Shown here: one piece after another, positions 33,858 through 43,700 of the stretch | Layout of the letters: the number at the start of each line of letters is the position of its first letter | Position numbering within the stretch: the stretch's first letter is position 1 | Assembly: GCA_910579015.1 (NCBI GenBank) | Contig: CAJTRO010000018.1 | Location: forward strand, 3,328 to 67,327 | Length of the DNA: 64,000 bases | Source: an uncultured Dorea sp. | GTDB taxonomy: Bacteria; Bacillota_A; Clostridia; Lachnospirales; Lachnospiraceae | Reading direction: 5' to 3' | Made by a program: the position numbers and the translations under genes | Notes under the pieces: model-generated | Seen by the model: only the letters and a program-made list of their open reading frames with translations | Told to the model about the DNA's origin: nothing | Database searches by the model: none

Positions 33858-34907
33858 CTATAAGCTTGACATAATACCCATAAGCGGCAGCATTACGGAC
33901 AGAAGGATCATACCTACAACCAGGGAAAGAACGATAACCAGCGTCGGTTCCAGTGTGGCAATGATGCTGGTGAACTTCTGGTCAATCTCCTCCTGATATC
34001 TGTCGGCAATCTCCTGCATGACTTCATCAAGGGCGCCTGTCTTGGAGCCGATCGAGGTCATTCGGGCATAGATACCTGAGAATACGCCTGCACTCAGCAG
34101 GGACTTGGACAACTCCTCGCCCTGATCGAGCGCTTCTTTACAGGTGTTAAGCCGGCCTGTAAAGCCGTCATTGCTGATAAGTGCAGAGACAAGGTCCAGG
34201 CTTTCTTCCGGGCTCATACCGCTGCTTAAGGTAAGCGCCATCCCGCTTGCGAAACGGCAGGCGGCCAGCTTCTCCGAAAATGATTTCGTCCAGGCAAAAT
34301 GTGAGGTGAAGGAAGCAAACGCGGCGCGTCCGCTCTTCGTCTTTGCAAAATACAGGACCAGAACCGCAAGAACACCGATCAGCACGATCAGTACGATGGA
34401 ATAACGGTTGATCGCCACTCCGAAATTAAGAATAGCCTTGGAGAATCCGGTCATCTCGCTTCCGAGCTGTCTGAACACCTGGTTGAAGATGGGCATTACC
34501 TTGGTCACGAGTACAAGGATGACAAGAAGCATCATGAATACCATGATCAAAGGATAAGTGACTGCGTTCTTAATAGACTGTGAGATGGAAGCCTCTCTCT
34601 CATAGTGGGAGGAGAGGGCGCTCATAACCTCGTCTAATTTACCGGTATATTCACCGATCTGCACCATATGAAGCATATAGTCGGGAAATGCCTGTGTGGA
34701 GGAAAGTGCTTCGTAGAAGCTTCCGGTAGACTGCAATGTCTCGTCCATAAGCTTTAGGAGCTTCTCTTCTTCCGGATCTGCCGCCTCCTCCAGCATCAGG
34801 GCGATGCCTTCCATGGTCGAGATCCCTGCTTTCAGTATCATAGCCATCTGAGAACAGAAAGACGAGATCTCCATGTTAGATAGTGGGGTAAGTGTTGGTA
34901 CTGCCAT
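33858..34907 (-). CDS. pilC: Type IV pilus / type II secretion inner-membrane protein PilC
   Basis: A 349-residue T2SSF-family protein with two repeated domains (residues about 10-135 and 210-335) and three membrane segments (near 113-135, 170-187 and 315-340). QMAMILKAGISTMEGIALM and GEYTGKLDEVMSAL in the first half and SGMALTLSSGMSPEESLDL and GSKTGALDEVMQEIADRYQEE in the second are classic. It anchors the ATPase to the pilus platform. GAAAGGAG precedes the ATG. A long hairpin lies between it and the upstream transglutaminase gene. Confidence 0.92.
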   Translation of the reverse strand: MAVPTLTPLSNMEISSFCSQMAMILKAGISTMEGIALMLEEAADPEEEKLLKLMDETLQSTGSFYEALSSTQAFPDYMLHMVQIGEYTGKLDEVMSALSSHYEREASISQSIKNAVTYPLIMVFMMLLVILVLVTKVMPIFNQVFRQLGSEMTGFSKAILNFGVAINRYSIVLIVLIGVLAVLVLYFAKTKSGRAAFASFTSHFAWTKSFSEKLAACRFASGMALTLSSGMSPEESLDLVSALISNDGFTGRLNTCKEALDQGEELSKSLLSAGVFSGIYARMTSIGSKTGALDEVMQEIADRYQEEIDQKFTSIIATLEPTLVIVLSLVVGMILLSVMLPLMGIMSSL

Positions 34908-34924
34908 ATGTACTCCTTTCTTGG

Positions 34925-34958
34925 CCTGAAGACAGGGCCATGCGGCTCTGTTTTCAGG
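34925..34958 (-). other. 15-base hairpin between transglutaminase and pilC genes
   Basis: CCTGAAGACAGGGCC and GGCTCTGTTTTCAGG pair over 15 positions (two G-T) around the loop ATGC. No T-run follows on the minus strand, so a processing or attenuation role is more likely than full termination. Confidence 0.5.
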
Positions 34959-35011
34959 AGATTTGATATGCTTATCTGATATAATCTTATTTTATCTATA
35001 GAAAAATTCAG

Positions 35012-35992
35012 CTAATAGGAATACTTCAAAACATAATTGGAGCCGTCGCCAATGTATTTCTTAAGGCCTGAACTGCTTGAACTTGCCGCAAATGTCGGAT
35101 CCATCAGGCTCCAGGACTGACCGTCGAATTCTATGATATCGTCAATCCAGCCCGTACCGGTGAGATAGACGCTGATCCAGGCATGGTAGACTTCGCCTGC
35201 ATAACCGACTTCCAGCTTCGTCGGGATACGCTGGGAACGCAGCATGGCTGACATCAGCGCAGCGTAATCGAAGCAGATTCCCTTGCCGGACTTTAAGGTA
35301 TCGTCTACATTGGGGAGATAGCCGTAGGCCACGCTCTCCGCCTTCGCATCATCATAAGTAACATTCTTGATCACATAATGATAAATCTCACGCACAACAT
35401 CCAGATCGGAATGGGCTTTGGACGCCAGATCCTTGGCCTTAGATACGGTCTGGGCCTCGGGAGTGAAGTTCACGTACTGGTTCGGATACAGAAACGGAAG
35501 AAATTCGTCGGAGATCGCCGCATCAATATCCTGGGAAAAGGCAATAGTATACATATCTCCTTCTACATTCTCAAGAACCGTCAGAGAATAGGCGCCATTC
35601 CCGCCCGCGAGAGGAAATGTCTCGAACTGGCCGCCCTTCGACAGAAGATAAGTATAAGTAATGCCGTTAGGGGAGGCAATCTGTAATTTGACCTTGGGAT
35701 TGGATCCGCGATACTGGATCATGACATAGCCCTGATCCGTGTGAGAGGCGTCAATCGTTACCAGGTCGGCTCCATAAGTAACCGTTCCGTCGGCCGCAGG
35801 AACAAGCACGTTGGGAGTGTTATCCCTCAGAGGGCCGGAATCCTCGCTGTTTTTATCCTTCTTGCTGCCTCCGATGCCACGTTTGCCGCTGTTATCGGCG
35901 GCTTTGCTGTCCCCGCCGCTGCCACAGCCACAGGAAAGAACGCTGCATAGGACAAGCAACAATACAGAGTAGAATATTGTCTTTTTGCGCAT
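35012..35992 (-). CDS. Secreted transglutaminase-like lipoprotein
   Basis: A 326-residue protein with an N-terminal signal peptide and lipobox near VLSC-GCGS, a Ser/Lys/Asp-rich linker and a C-terminal transglutaminase-like domain. The catalytic triad is visible: Cys in SGKGICFDYAALMSAML, His in EVYHAWISVYL and Asp in SLMDPTFAA. I chose ATG 35992 because AAGGAGG ends 9 bases before it; the ATG at 36001 overlaps that site. These proteins act as cysteine peptidases or crosslinkers at the cell surface. It heads the pilus-like operon, so it may process or crosslink the pilus, but this is inferred. Confidence 0.85.
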   Translation of the reverse strand: MRKKTIFYSVLLLVLCSVLSCGCGSGGDSKAADNSGKRGIGGSKKDKNSEDSGPLRDNTPNVLVPAADGTVTYGADLVTIDASHTDQGYVMIQYRGSNPKVKLQIASPNGITYTYLLSKGGQFETFPLAGGNGAYSLTVLENVEGDMYTIAFSQDIDAAISDEFLPFLYPNQYVNFTPEAQTVSKAKDLASKAHSDLDVVREIYHYVIKNVTYDDAKAESVAYGYLPNVDDTLKSGKGICFDYAALMSAMLRSQRIPTKLEVGYAGEVYHAWISVYLTGTGWIDDIIEFDGQSWSLMDPTFAASSSSSGLKKYIGDGSNYVLKYSY

Positions 35993-36108
35993 ATGTGACA
36001 TCCTCCTTAAACAGTGAAAATGTTAGTGAAAATATATGGTACGTTCAGTATACTACGCGGTTGAAATAGAATCAATATTTTTTTCTTCCCTTTTGGCGCG
36101 ATTTGTGT

Positions 36109-36114
36109 TATAAT
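36109..36114 (+). promoter_or_regulatory. -10 box in front of tRNA-Ala
   Basis: A perfect TATAAT ends 9 bases before the tRNA. The matching -35 region is poor (a T/C-rich stretch around 36085). Confidence 0.55.
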
Positions 36115-36122
36115 CAACCTAT

Positions 36123-36195
36123 GGGGTATTAGCGCAGTTGGGAGCGCGCAACATTCGCATTGTTGAGGCCAGGGGTTCGAATCCCCTATACTCCA
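36123..36195 (+). tRNA. tRNA-Ala(CGC)
   Basis: A 73-base cloverleaf: acceptor GGGGTAT/ATACTCC with the G3-T70 pair that marks alanine tRNAs, D-arm with AGCGC/GCGC pairing, anticodon stem CAACA/TGTTG with loop TTCGCAT (anticodon CGC, reading GCG), T-arm AGGGG-TTCGAAT-CCCCT, discriminator A. CCA is not encoded. No other tRNA is next to it. Confidence 0.93.
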
Positions 36196-36260
36196 TTACT
36201 TGTGGTAATGAGGTGTCCGCGAACGGAGTTCGTATAGAAATACCTCTGCTCCATGGTCAT

Positions 36261-36304
36261 AAGGCTTAGTTCAACCGGTGTATTTGGACTATGCCTTTTT
36301 TATT
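36261..36304 (+). terminator. Terminator downstream of tRNA-Ala
   Basis: AAGGCTTAGTTCAA pairs imperfectly with TTGGACTATGCCTT and is followed by a long T-run. The stretch 36196-36496 otherwise holds short hairpins (for example TTAACC/GGTTAA at 36377-36394) and the promoter of the next gene; no further gene is seen. Confidence 0.78.
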
Positions 36305-36398
36305 TTCCGGGAGAAAAAATCAGAGATTTATTTTGCCGTTTTGTTCGAGACATAAAAAAAGAAGCCTCCGACAGTGTTAACCAGTTTCGGTTAAGGAG

Positions 36399-36427
36399 TT
36401 GAAAGGATGGTAAGAAAAGTGTATAAT
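36399..36427 (+). promoter_or_regulatory. Promoter of the GH13 gene
   Basis: TTGAAA (36399-36404) and TATAAT (36422-36427) with a 17-base spacer. A TTAACC-6-GGTTAA dyad lies directly upstream and could be an operator. Confidence 0.78.
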
Positions 36428-36496
36428 ATTCCCATAACCACCGTGTCATTAATCCCAGAGGACATGGCAATATAAAAGATGGAATGAGGAAACACA

Positions 36497-38953
36497 ATGG
36501 CTAAGAAATCAAGAAAAGAGCGTAAACTGGCTGCGGTAAAGCAGAGTGCAGCAAAGCAGAATGTAGGAAATCAGGATGAAGCAAGGCAGAGTGAGAAAGC
36601 GGATGTTGCTCAGGAACCGCTCATGGAAGTGTCAGACAACAAAGTGGTAGAAGTTCCGAAAGAGGACGGAAAGGAGCCCAAAGCTGTGGAAGCGGTAAAG
36701 GAAACGGCAGAGACAGAAAAGGCTGTAGAAGAGAAACCGGAAGCCGAGAAAGTTGCAGAAGAGAAACCGGAAACCAAGAAGGCTGTAGAAGAGAAAGTTA
36801 CAGAAGAGAAACCAGAGACCAAAGAGAAAGCTGAAGCCGACGTTAAAGCGGAAGAAGAAGCCAAAGAAAAAATCGAAACAGAAGTTAAAGAGGAGACAGA
36901 GGCTGAAACAAAAGAGAAAGCCGAAACAGAAGTTAAGGCGGAAATAGAGACTGAAGCGAAAGAGAAAGCCGAAGCAGAGGTTAAAGAGGAAGCAGAGGCC
37001 AAAGCCGAAGAAGAAGCTAAAGAGAAAGAAAAGGCAGAGACCAAAGCCCAAGCAGAGGCCGAAGCCAAAGTCCAAGCAGAGGCCGAGGCCCAAGAGAAAG
37101 CCGAAGCCCGGCGCAGGATCTATGAGGAGCGGTTCGCAAGGCATCTGGATGAGATGAAGTGGCTCTACATGGAATTGTACGGCAATAGTTCAATGTTTGC
37201 CGAGCTGTGCGATAATCTCTACCGCTTCTATGAAGAACGTAACGACGATCTGAAAACTATTGATGAGCAGAGAGAAGAGCATCCGGACTGGTATAAGAGC
37301 AATGACATGCTGGGAATGATGTTCTACATAGATAATTTCGGCGGTAATATGAAGGGCGTCGAGGCCAGGCTTGAGTATCTGGAGAAGAATAATGTGAACT
37401 ATATTCATCTGATGCCGTTCCTTGATACCGTGGAAGGCCGGTCAGACGGCGGGTATGCTGTTGCGGATTTTCGGAAGGTGCAGGAGAAGCTTGGCACGAT
37501 GGAAGATCTTGAGAGCCTGACAGCGGCATGTCATAAGAAGAACATGAATGTATGTATGGATTTTGTCATGAACCATACATCCGAAGACCATGAGTGGGCG
37601 AAGAAGGCGCGCCAGGGAGACGGAGAGTACATGAGCCGTTATTTCTTCTATGATAATTACACGATCCCGGCCGAATATGAGAAGACGGTTCCGCAGGTAT
37701 TCCCGACGACAGCTCCGGGGAATTTTACATGGCTTCCGGATGCAGAGCACTTTGTAATGACCACGTTCTATCCGTACCAGTGGGATCTGAATTATAAGAA
37801 CCCCAGAGTATTTAATGAGATGATGTATAACTTCCTCTTCCTGGCAAATAAGGGAATCGATATTATCCGTATTGATGCGGTCCCATATATATGGAAGGAA
37901 CTGAATACGCAGTGCAGGAATCTTAAGGAAGTACATACGATCGTGCGTTTGATGCGTATGATCAGTGAGATCGTATGTCCGAGCGTATTGCTGCTTGGCG
38001 AAGTTGTTATGGAGCCGGAGAAGGTGGTTCCTTATTTCGGAACGGTAGAGAAGCCGGAATGTCATATGCTGTACAATGTTACGACGATGGCCACAACCTG
38101 GCATACAGTGGCGACAAGGGATGTAAAGCTTCTGAAACAGCAGCTTGACATTGTTAACGGACTGCCGAAGGAGTACGTATTCCTGAATTATCTGCGCTGC
38201 CATGATGATATCGGCTGGGGACTGGACTACGCGACACTGGCACAGGAAGGGATCCGTGAGCGTTCCCACAAGCTGTATCTGAACGATTACTTCCAGGGCT
38301 TCATAGAGGGAAGCAAGAGCCGTGGAGAGCTTTATAATGCGGATCCGGTTACGGGAGATGCAAGGTTCTGCGGTACGACTGCATCCATGTGCGGGATCGA
38401 GAAGGCGGGCTTTGAGCAGAACGAAGAAGAGATGGAGACGGCCATCCGCAAGGATATCATGCTCCATGCATATATGTTTATGCAGTCCGGTATCCCGGTG
38501 CTTTACAGCGGAGATGAGATGGCGCAGGTCAATGATTATACCTATAAAGAGAATCCGAACAAGGCAGAGGATTCCAGATATATCCACAGAGGGGCAATGA
38601 ACTGGGATCTGGCGAGAAATATTGTGGATCCGGATACTGTGGAAGGAAAGGTGTTCGCGAAGCTTGACCAGTTAGAGAAGATCCGGAAGGCGGAGAAGGT
38701 ATTTGTGTCCTATGCTGATACATGGACGTTAGAGACGTGGGAAGCCGGCGTTCTGAGTATCGGAAGATATTATGACGGCGACAAGCTGATCGGTGTGTTT
38801 AATTTCAGTGAATATGATAAGACGGCATGGATCAACGAAGAGGACGGTATGTATGTCGACCTGATCACCGGCAAAGAGATGGAAGCAAGAGGTGTGAACG
38901 TTCCTGCATTCGGATTCTACTATCTGAAGAAGAAGGCCGATGCACAGGTATGA
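36497..38953 (+). CDS. Amylosucrase-like GH13 enzyme with long charged N-terminal tail
   Basis: An 818-residue protein. Residues 1-206 are almost entirely Glu, Lys and Ala with repeated EEKPE and KAEAE-like units, probably an extended or coiled-coil tail. From about 207 the protein follows amylosucrase/GH13 subfamily 4: RRIYEERFARHLDEMKWLY, then SDGGYAV, FVMNHTSEDHEWA, the nucleophile in IIRIDAVPYIWK (Asp460), the acid in LLGEVVMEP (Glu502) and the stabiliser in RCHDDIGW (Asp570/571). There is no signal peptide. It would transfer or hydrolyse glucosyl units from sucrose or a related alpha-glucoside in the cytosol. A glycogen phosphorylase lies 5 kb downstream. The tail is unusual for the family. 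Confidence 0.87.
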   Translation: MAKKSRKERKLAAVKQSAAKQNVGNQDEARQSEKADVAQEPLMEVSDNKVVEVPKEDGKEPKAVEAVKETAETEKAVEEKPEAEKVAEEKPETKKAVEEKVTEEKPETKEKAEADVKAEEEAKEKIETEVKEETEAETKEKAETEVKAEIETEAKEKAEAEVKEEAEAKAEEEAKEKEKAETKAQAEAEAKVQAEAEAQEKAEARRRIYEERFARHLDEMKWLYMELYGNSSMFAELCDNLYRFYEERNDDLKTIDEQREEHPDWYKSNDMLGMMFYIDNFGGNMKGVEARLEYLEKNNVNYIHLMPFLDTVEGRSDGGYAVADFRKVQEKLGTMEDLESLTAACHKKNMNVCMDFVMNHTSEDHEWAKKARQGDGEYMSRYFFYDNYTIPAEYEKTVPQVFPTTAPGNFTWLPDAEHFVMTTFYPYQWDLNYKNPRVFNEMMYNFLFLANKGIDIIRIDAVPYIWKELNTQCRNLKEVHTIVRLMRMISEIVCPSVLLLGEVVMEPEKVVPYFGTVEKPECHMLYNVTTMATTWHTVATRDVKLLKQQLDIVNGLPKEYVFLNYLRCHDDIGWGLDYATLAQEGIRERSHKLYLNDYFQGFIEGSKSRGELYNADPVTGDARFCGTTASMCGIEKAGFEQNEEEMETAIRKDIMLHAYMFMQSGIPVLYSGDEMAQVNDYTYKENPNKAEDSRYIHRGAMNWDLARNIVDPDTVEGKVFAKLDQLEKIRKAEKVFVSYADTWTLETWEAGVLSIGRYYDGDKLIGVFNFSEYDKTAWINEEDGMYVDLITGKEMEARGVNVPAFGFYYLKKKADAQV

Positions 38954-39038
38954 TCTTGCTAAGGAATGGAATGCCGGATGAACGGACGGGATCCGGCCAA
39001 GAAGGGGCGCAGGAGCCCCGTTTCCTGGAGGTAATGGA

Positions 39039-40436
39039 ATGAGGAAGCTGGGAGAGAGGATATTATCAGCAGCTTTAGCGTTTATATTGATCATATGTAT
39101 GGAAATAACGGCGTCGGCCACGGCTCCCGAGGGGGAACTTACGGAGGAGCAGAAGCTTCAGCAGGAATTGGACGCGGCCTATGCTATGACGGTCCAGTCC
39201 AATTCTATTCCCGGATGGCCCCAGGGGCCGGGAACCTACGGGGATGCGGCCATTGTCATGGAAGTGGAGACGGGAGCAATCTTGTATTCGAAGAATATTA
39301 AGGATCACCATTTCCCGGCAAGTATTACGAAGGTACTGACGGCCCTGGTTGCAATGGAGAACGGACAGTTTGTGGATCCGGTGGTGTTCTCCCATGACAG
39401 TCTGGCATTTATCCAGCCGGGGGACGCATATATCGGGATGAAGGAAGGCAACCAGATTACCCTTGAGCAGGGCTTATACGCGACGCTTCTTGCTTCTGCC
39501 AACGAGGTGGCGTATGCGGTTGCAGAGAATGTCGGAAAGAATGCGGGATATGATTATAACTGGTTTATCGAGCGGATGAATGTGCGCTGCCGGGAGCTTG
39601 GCGGTGAGAATTCGAATTTCGCGAACCCGCACGGACTGCACGATCCCAACCATTATACCTGCGCCAAGGATATGGCGCTGATCGGGCGGGAGATATTCCG
39701 CCATCCGGAATTTTTCAATATTGTACAGACCTTGCAGTATACGATACCGGCGTCGGAGACGACGGAGGAGCATATATTCCAGCAGAAGCACAAGATGCTG
39801 TATCCGGCGAATGCCGAGTATTATGAGTGGGCGGTCGGCGGTAAGACCGGGTACACGTCCGAGGCGCTGTCGACGCTGATCACCATGGCTGATAACGGCA
39901 ACATGCAGCTCGTATGCGTAGTCCTCCGGACACATGGAAGAAACGTCTATCCGGATACCAGAAATCTGCTGGATTATGCATTTTCCAATTTCACACGGAT
40001 ACCGGCGGCGGAAGTCGAGACATCGAAAGATGTAGAGCAGATTCTGAGCACGCCGGACAATACAGATCCGGCTGTGGGCAAAGGCTATGTAATAGTTCCG
40101 AACGGCATGGAATTCAAGAATCTTGCCATGGAGATTGTCCCTGACAGCGAGAATGCCGGCGAGGGCACGATCGAATACCGTTACAGCAGTACGCTTCTTG
40201 GGACGGCGAGAGCCGTCCTGAGCCAGTCTTATATAGACAGCCGGCAGAAAGATACAAAAGGCCGGGAGCCGGATCAGAAGCCGGACGAGAAGAAGAAGGA
40301 TAAGGATGATCAATTACTAAGCTTTCTTTCGGATAAGACAGATTTAGAAAAATATGTCATTTTTGGCGGTGCGGTCCTCCTGCTTATACTCACAGCGGTA
40401 CTGATCACCATAATACGCAGCCGGAAAAAGCGATAA
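39039..40436 (+). CDS. D-alanyl-D-alanine carboxypeptidase (DacF/PBP5 type)
   Basis: A 465-residue serine D,D-carboxypeptidase that trims peptidoglycan stem peptides outside the membrane. It has a signal peptide (to about residue 28), the penicillin-binding motifs S95ITK (FPASITKVL), S153AN and K269TG (VGGKTGYTS), a C-terminal beta domain, a Lys/Asp-rich linker and a C-terminal membrane anchor (VIFGGAVLLLILTAVLITII). TGGAGG precedes the start. It lies 85 bases after the GH13 gene and is followed by a terminator. Length and anchoring fit DacF-like enzymes of sporulating Firmicutes. Confidence 0.93.
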   Translation: MRKLGERILSAALAFILIICMEITASATAPEGELTEEQKLQQELDAAYAMTVQSNSIPGWPQGPGTYGDAAIVMEVETGAILYSKNIKDHHFPASITKVLTALVAMENGQFVDPVVFSHDSLAFIQPGDAYIGMKEGNQITLEQGLYATLLASANEVAYAVAENVGKNAGYDYNWFIERMNVRCRELGGENSNFANPHGLHDPNHYTCAKDMALIGREIFRHPEFFNIVQTLQYTIPASETTEEHIFQQKHKMLYPANAEYYEWAVGGKTGYTSEALSTLITMADNGNMQLVCVVLRTHGRNVYPDTRNLLDYAFSNFTRIPAAEVETSKDVEQILSTPDNTDPAVGKGYVIVPNGMEFKNLAMEIVPDSENAGEGTIEYRYSSTLLGTARAVLSQSYIDSRQKDTKGREPDQKPDEKKKDKDDQLLSFLSDKTDLEKYVIFGGAVLLLILTAVLITIIRSRKKR

Positions 40437-40440
40437 ATAT

Positions 40441-40472
40441 AAAAAACCTCTTGACGATTCAAGGGGTTTTTT
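40441..40472 (+). terminator. Terminator after the carboxypeptidase gene
   Basis: A perfect 14-base stem (AAAAAACCTCTTGA with TCAAGGGGTTTTTT, two G-T) around CGAT and a T-run. The -35 of the next promoter lies inside it. Confidence 0.88.
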
Positions 40473-40480
40473 ACTATAAT
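40451..40480 (+). promoter_or_regulatory. Promoter of the ileS leader, overlapping the upstream terminator
   Basis: TTGACG (40451-40456) and perfect TATAAT (40475-40480), 18-base spacer. The -35 element is formed by the loop side of the preceding terminator hairpin. Confidence 0.75.
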
Positions 40481-40487
40481 AAGAAAC

Positions 40488-40752
40488 ACACAAAAAGGCG
40501 ACGACGAAGACAGTAAGCCATATCAGAAAGACACAGCGAGCCGGGGAGGGTGTAAGCCCGGTACGAGTAGGATATAGCTGAACATCACTTCTGAGCTGCA
40601 GTGGTCGAAAGATTCTTATAGACAGTTATGATGGTAAGGTTAAGTAGATACTGACGGGAGTCCTCCGTTACAGGGAAGACATATGATGGTATGTTTAGGT
40701 GGTTTATAAACGTGAGCGCAGCTTCCGTCCTATCCAGGATGGGAGTTTTTTT
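40488..40752 (+). promoter_or_regulatory. T-box riboswitch of ileS (specifier ATC)
   Basis: A leader of about 265 bases in front of ileS with T-box architecture. It has a long stem I with CCGGG/CCCGG arms near 40540-40560, a specifier loop GAACATCACTTCTGAG in which ATC (40584-40586) reads isoleucine, a T-box-like AGGTGGTTTATAAACGTGAGCGC (about 40696-40720) whose TGGT can pair with tRNA ACCA, and a terminator. Uncharged tRNA-Ile should stabilise the antiterminator. The T-box sequence departs from the usual GGGTGGNACCGCG. Confidence 0.85.
40722..40752 (+). terminator. Regulated terminator of the T-box leader
   Basis: CTTCCGTCCT pairs with AGGATGGGAG around ATCC, followed by seven T (40746-40752); the upstream T-box sequence can compete with the left arm. 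Confidence 0.85.
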
Positions 40753-40793
40753 GTTCTTGAGGCAGTGTATTGCAAGAAGGAGGTAAACAGCAG

Positions 40794-43700
40794 ATGTACA
40801 AGAAGGTTTCGACAGATCTTAATTTTGTCGACAGAGAGAAGGAAGTCGAGAAGTTCTGGAGGGAGAACCAGATCTTTGAGAAGAGCATGAAGGACCGTGA
40901 GGGCAGTGATATGTATATGTTCTACGACGGTCCGCCGACAGCCAACGGCAAACCGCATATCGGGCACGTGCTGACGCGTGTTATCAAGGATATGATCCCT
41001 CGTTACCGCACGATGAAGGGATTTGAGGTGCCGAGGAAGGCCGGATGGGATACCCACGGACTTCCGGTGGAGCTGGAAGTCGAGAAGGCTCTGGGGCTTG
41101 ACGGCAAGGAGCAGATCGAAGAATATGGTCTGGAACCATTTATTGACAAGTGTAAGGAAAGCGTGTGGAAATATAAGGGAATGTGGGAGGATTTCTCTGG
41201 CACGGTCGGATTCTGGGCCGATATGGAGAACCCGTATGTTACCTATCACAATGACTTTATCGAGTCGGAGTGGTGGGCGCTTAAGAAGATCTGGGATAAG
41301 GGACTGCTCTATAAGGGATTTAAGATCGTTCCCTACTGTCCGCGCTGCGGAACCCCGCTCTCTGCGCAGGAGGTGGCTCAGGGCTATAAGGATGTAAAGG
41401 AGCGTTCTGCCATCGTCCGCTTCAAGGTGAAGGATGAGGATGCGTATTTCCTCGCATGGACGACGACGCCGTGGACACTGCCGTCGAACCTGGGACTGTG
41501 TATGAATCCGGTCGAGACCTATGCGAAGGTGAAGTGCGTGGACGGATATACCTACTATATGGCGGAGGCGCTTCTTGATACGGTGCTGGGACCTTTGGCC
41601 GAAGAGGGAGAGAAGGCATATGAGGTGCTCGAGACATATCAGGGAAAGGACCTGGAATATAAGGAGTATGAGCCGTTGTATCAGTGTGCGGCAGACGGGA
41701 TCGCGAATCAGCACAAGAAGGCGTTCTATGTGACCTGCGACGACTATGTAACGCTGACGGACGGTACTGGCGTGGTTCATATCGCGCCGGCATTTGGTGA
41801 GGATGACGCGAAGGTATGCAGGAAATACGATATGCCGTTCGTGCAGCTGGTAGATGAGAAGGGAAATATGGCGGAATCAACGCCGTTTGCCGGATTATTT
41901 GTGAAGAAGGCGGATCCGGAGGTGCTTAAGGATCTGGAGGCGAGAGGGCTTCTCTTTAACGCGCCGAACTTCGAGCATAGTTACCCGCACTGCTGGAGAT
42001 GTGATACTCCGCTGATCTACTACGCGCGCGAGTCATGGTTTATCAAGATGACGGACGTGAAGGAGGATCTGATCGCCAACAACAATACCATCAACTGGAT
42101 CCCGGAGAGCATCGGCAAGGGGCGTTTCGGCGACTGGCTTGAGAATGTGCAGGACTGGGGCATCAGCCGGAACCGTTACTGGGGAACTCCGCTGAATATC
42201 TGGGAGTGTGAGTGCGGTCATCAGCACTCTGTCGGAAGTATTGCAGAGCTTAAGGAGATGTCGGATAACTGCCCGGAGGATATCGAACTGCACCGTCCGT
42301 ATATTGACGCGGTGACGATCAAGTGCCCGGTCTGCGGCAAGGAGATGCACCGTGTACCGGAGGTGATCGACTGCTGGTTCGATTCTGGTGCAATGCCTTT
42401 CGCACAGCATCACTATCCGTTCGAGAATCAGGAGTTATTCGAGAAGCAGTTCCCGGCAGACTTCATTTCTGAGGCTGTGGACCAGACGCGGGGATGGTTC
42501 TACTCACTGCTTGCGATCTCGACGCTGATCTTCAACAAGGCGCCTTATAAGAACGTCATTGTCCTCGGACACGTGCAGGACGAGAAGGGGCAGAAGATGA
42601 GCAAGTCCAAGGGAAATGCGGTGGATCCTTTCGATGCACTGGAGAAATACGGCGCTGATGCGATCCGCTGGTATTTCTATGTGAACAGCGCGCCGTGGCT
42701 TCCGAACCGTTTCCACGGAAAGGCTGTTGTGGAAGGACAGCGCAAGTTCATGGGAACTCTGTGGAATACCTATGCATTTTTCGTACTGTATGCGAATATT
42801 GACGGCTTTGACGCCACAAAATATACGTTGGAATATGACAGATTATCTGTGATGGACAAATGGCTTCTGTCCAGGCTCAATACGGTGATCCGGGAGACGG
42901 ACAGCAATCTTGAGAATTACAGGATCCCGGAGACCGCAAGGGCCTTGCAGGATTTTGTGGACGACATGAGTAACTGGTATGTAAGGAGAAGCCGCGAGCG
43001 TTTCTGGGCGAAGGGGATGGAGCAGGATAAGATCAATGCATATATGACGCTCTATACAGCGCTTGTAGAGGTGAGCAAGGCGGCGGCGCCGATGATCCCG
43101 TTTATGACGGAGGATATCTATCAGAATCTGGTGCGCGGTATCGACGGAAATGCTCCGGAGAGCATCCATCTGTGTGATTTCCCGGCGGTCAATGAAAGCT
43201 TCATCGACAAGGAGCTTGAGGCTAATATGGATCAGGTCCTTAAGCTGGTCGTTATGGGGCGTGCGTGCAGGAATACGGCAAACATCAAGAACCGCCAGCC
43301 TATCGGGCAGATGTATGTGAAGGCGGACTTCGAGATCCCTGAGTTCTACCAGGATATTGTAAGGGATGAATTAAATGTTAAAGTTATAACATTTACACAA
43401 GAAGTACGTGATTTTACAAGCTATTCTTTCAAACCTCAACTAAAGACAGTCGGTCCAAAATATGGTAAAATGTTAAATAGCATCAGGGCCGCGCTGGGCT
43501 CCATTGACGGGAATGCGGCGATGGATGAGCTGAATGCGTCGGAGGCTTTGAAGCTTGACATAGATGGACAGGAGGTTACATTGTCACGGGAAGATCTGCT
43601 GATCGAGAGTGCGCAGATGGAAGGGTATGTGTCAGAGAATGACAACGGTATCACGGTTGTGCTGGATACCAACCTTTCAGAGGAGCTTCTGGAGGAAGGA

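Noticed and set aside
36196..36260. Second tRNA after tRNA-Ala
   Set aside because: There are hairpins (TTAC...GTAA, GAGGT...ACCTC) but no T-arm GGTTC sequence or cloverleaf.
36640..37100. CRISPR-like or VNTR array in the EK-rich region
   Set aside because: Units are degenerate, codon-phased and have no unique spacers; they are coding repeats.
36610..37144. Two overlapping minus-strand ORFs with Ser/Ala and Phe/Leu repeats under the charged tail
   Set aside because: They mirror the repetitive EK-rich coding sequence on the other strand; no ribosome site.
37442..38587. 381-codon ORF on the minus strand under the GH13 gene
   Set aside because: Antisense to a gene with complete catalytic motifs; no start signal and no recognisable domain.
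40699..40890. 63-codon ORF inside the T-box leader
   Set aside because: It overlaps the terminator and the ileS start in another frame; the leader is better explained as RNA structure.
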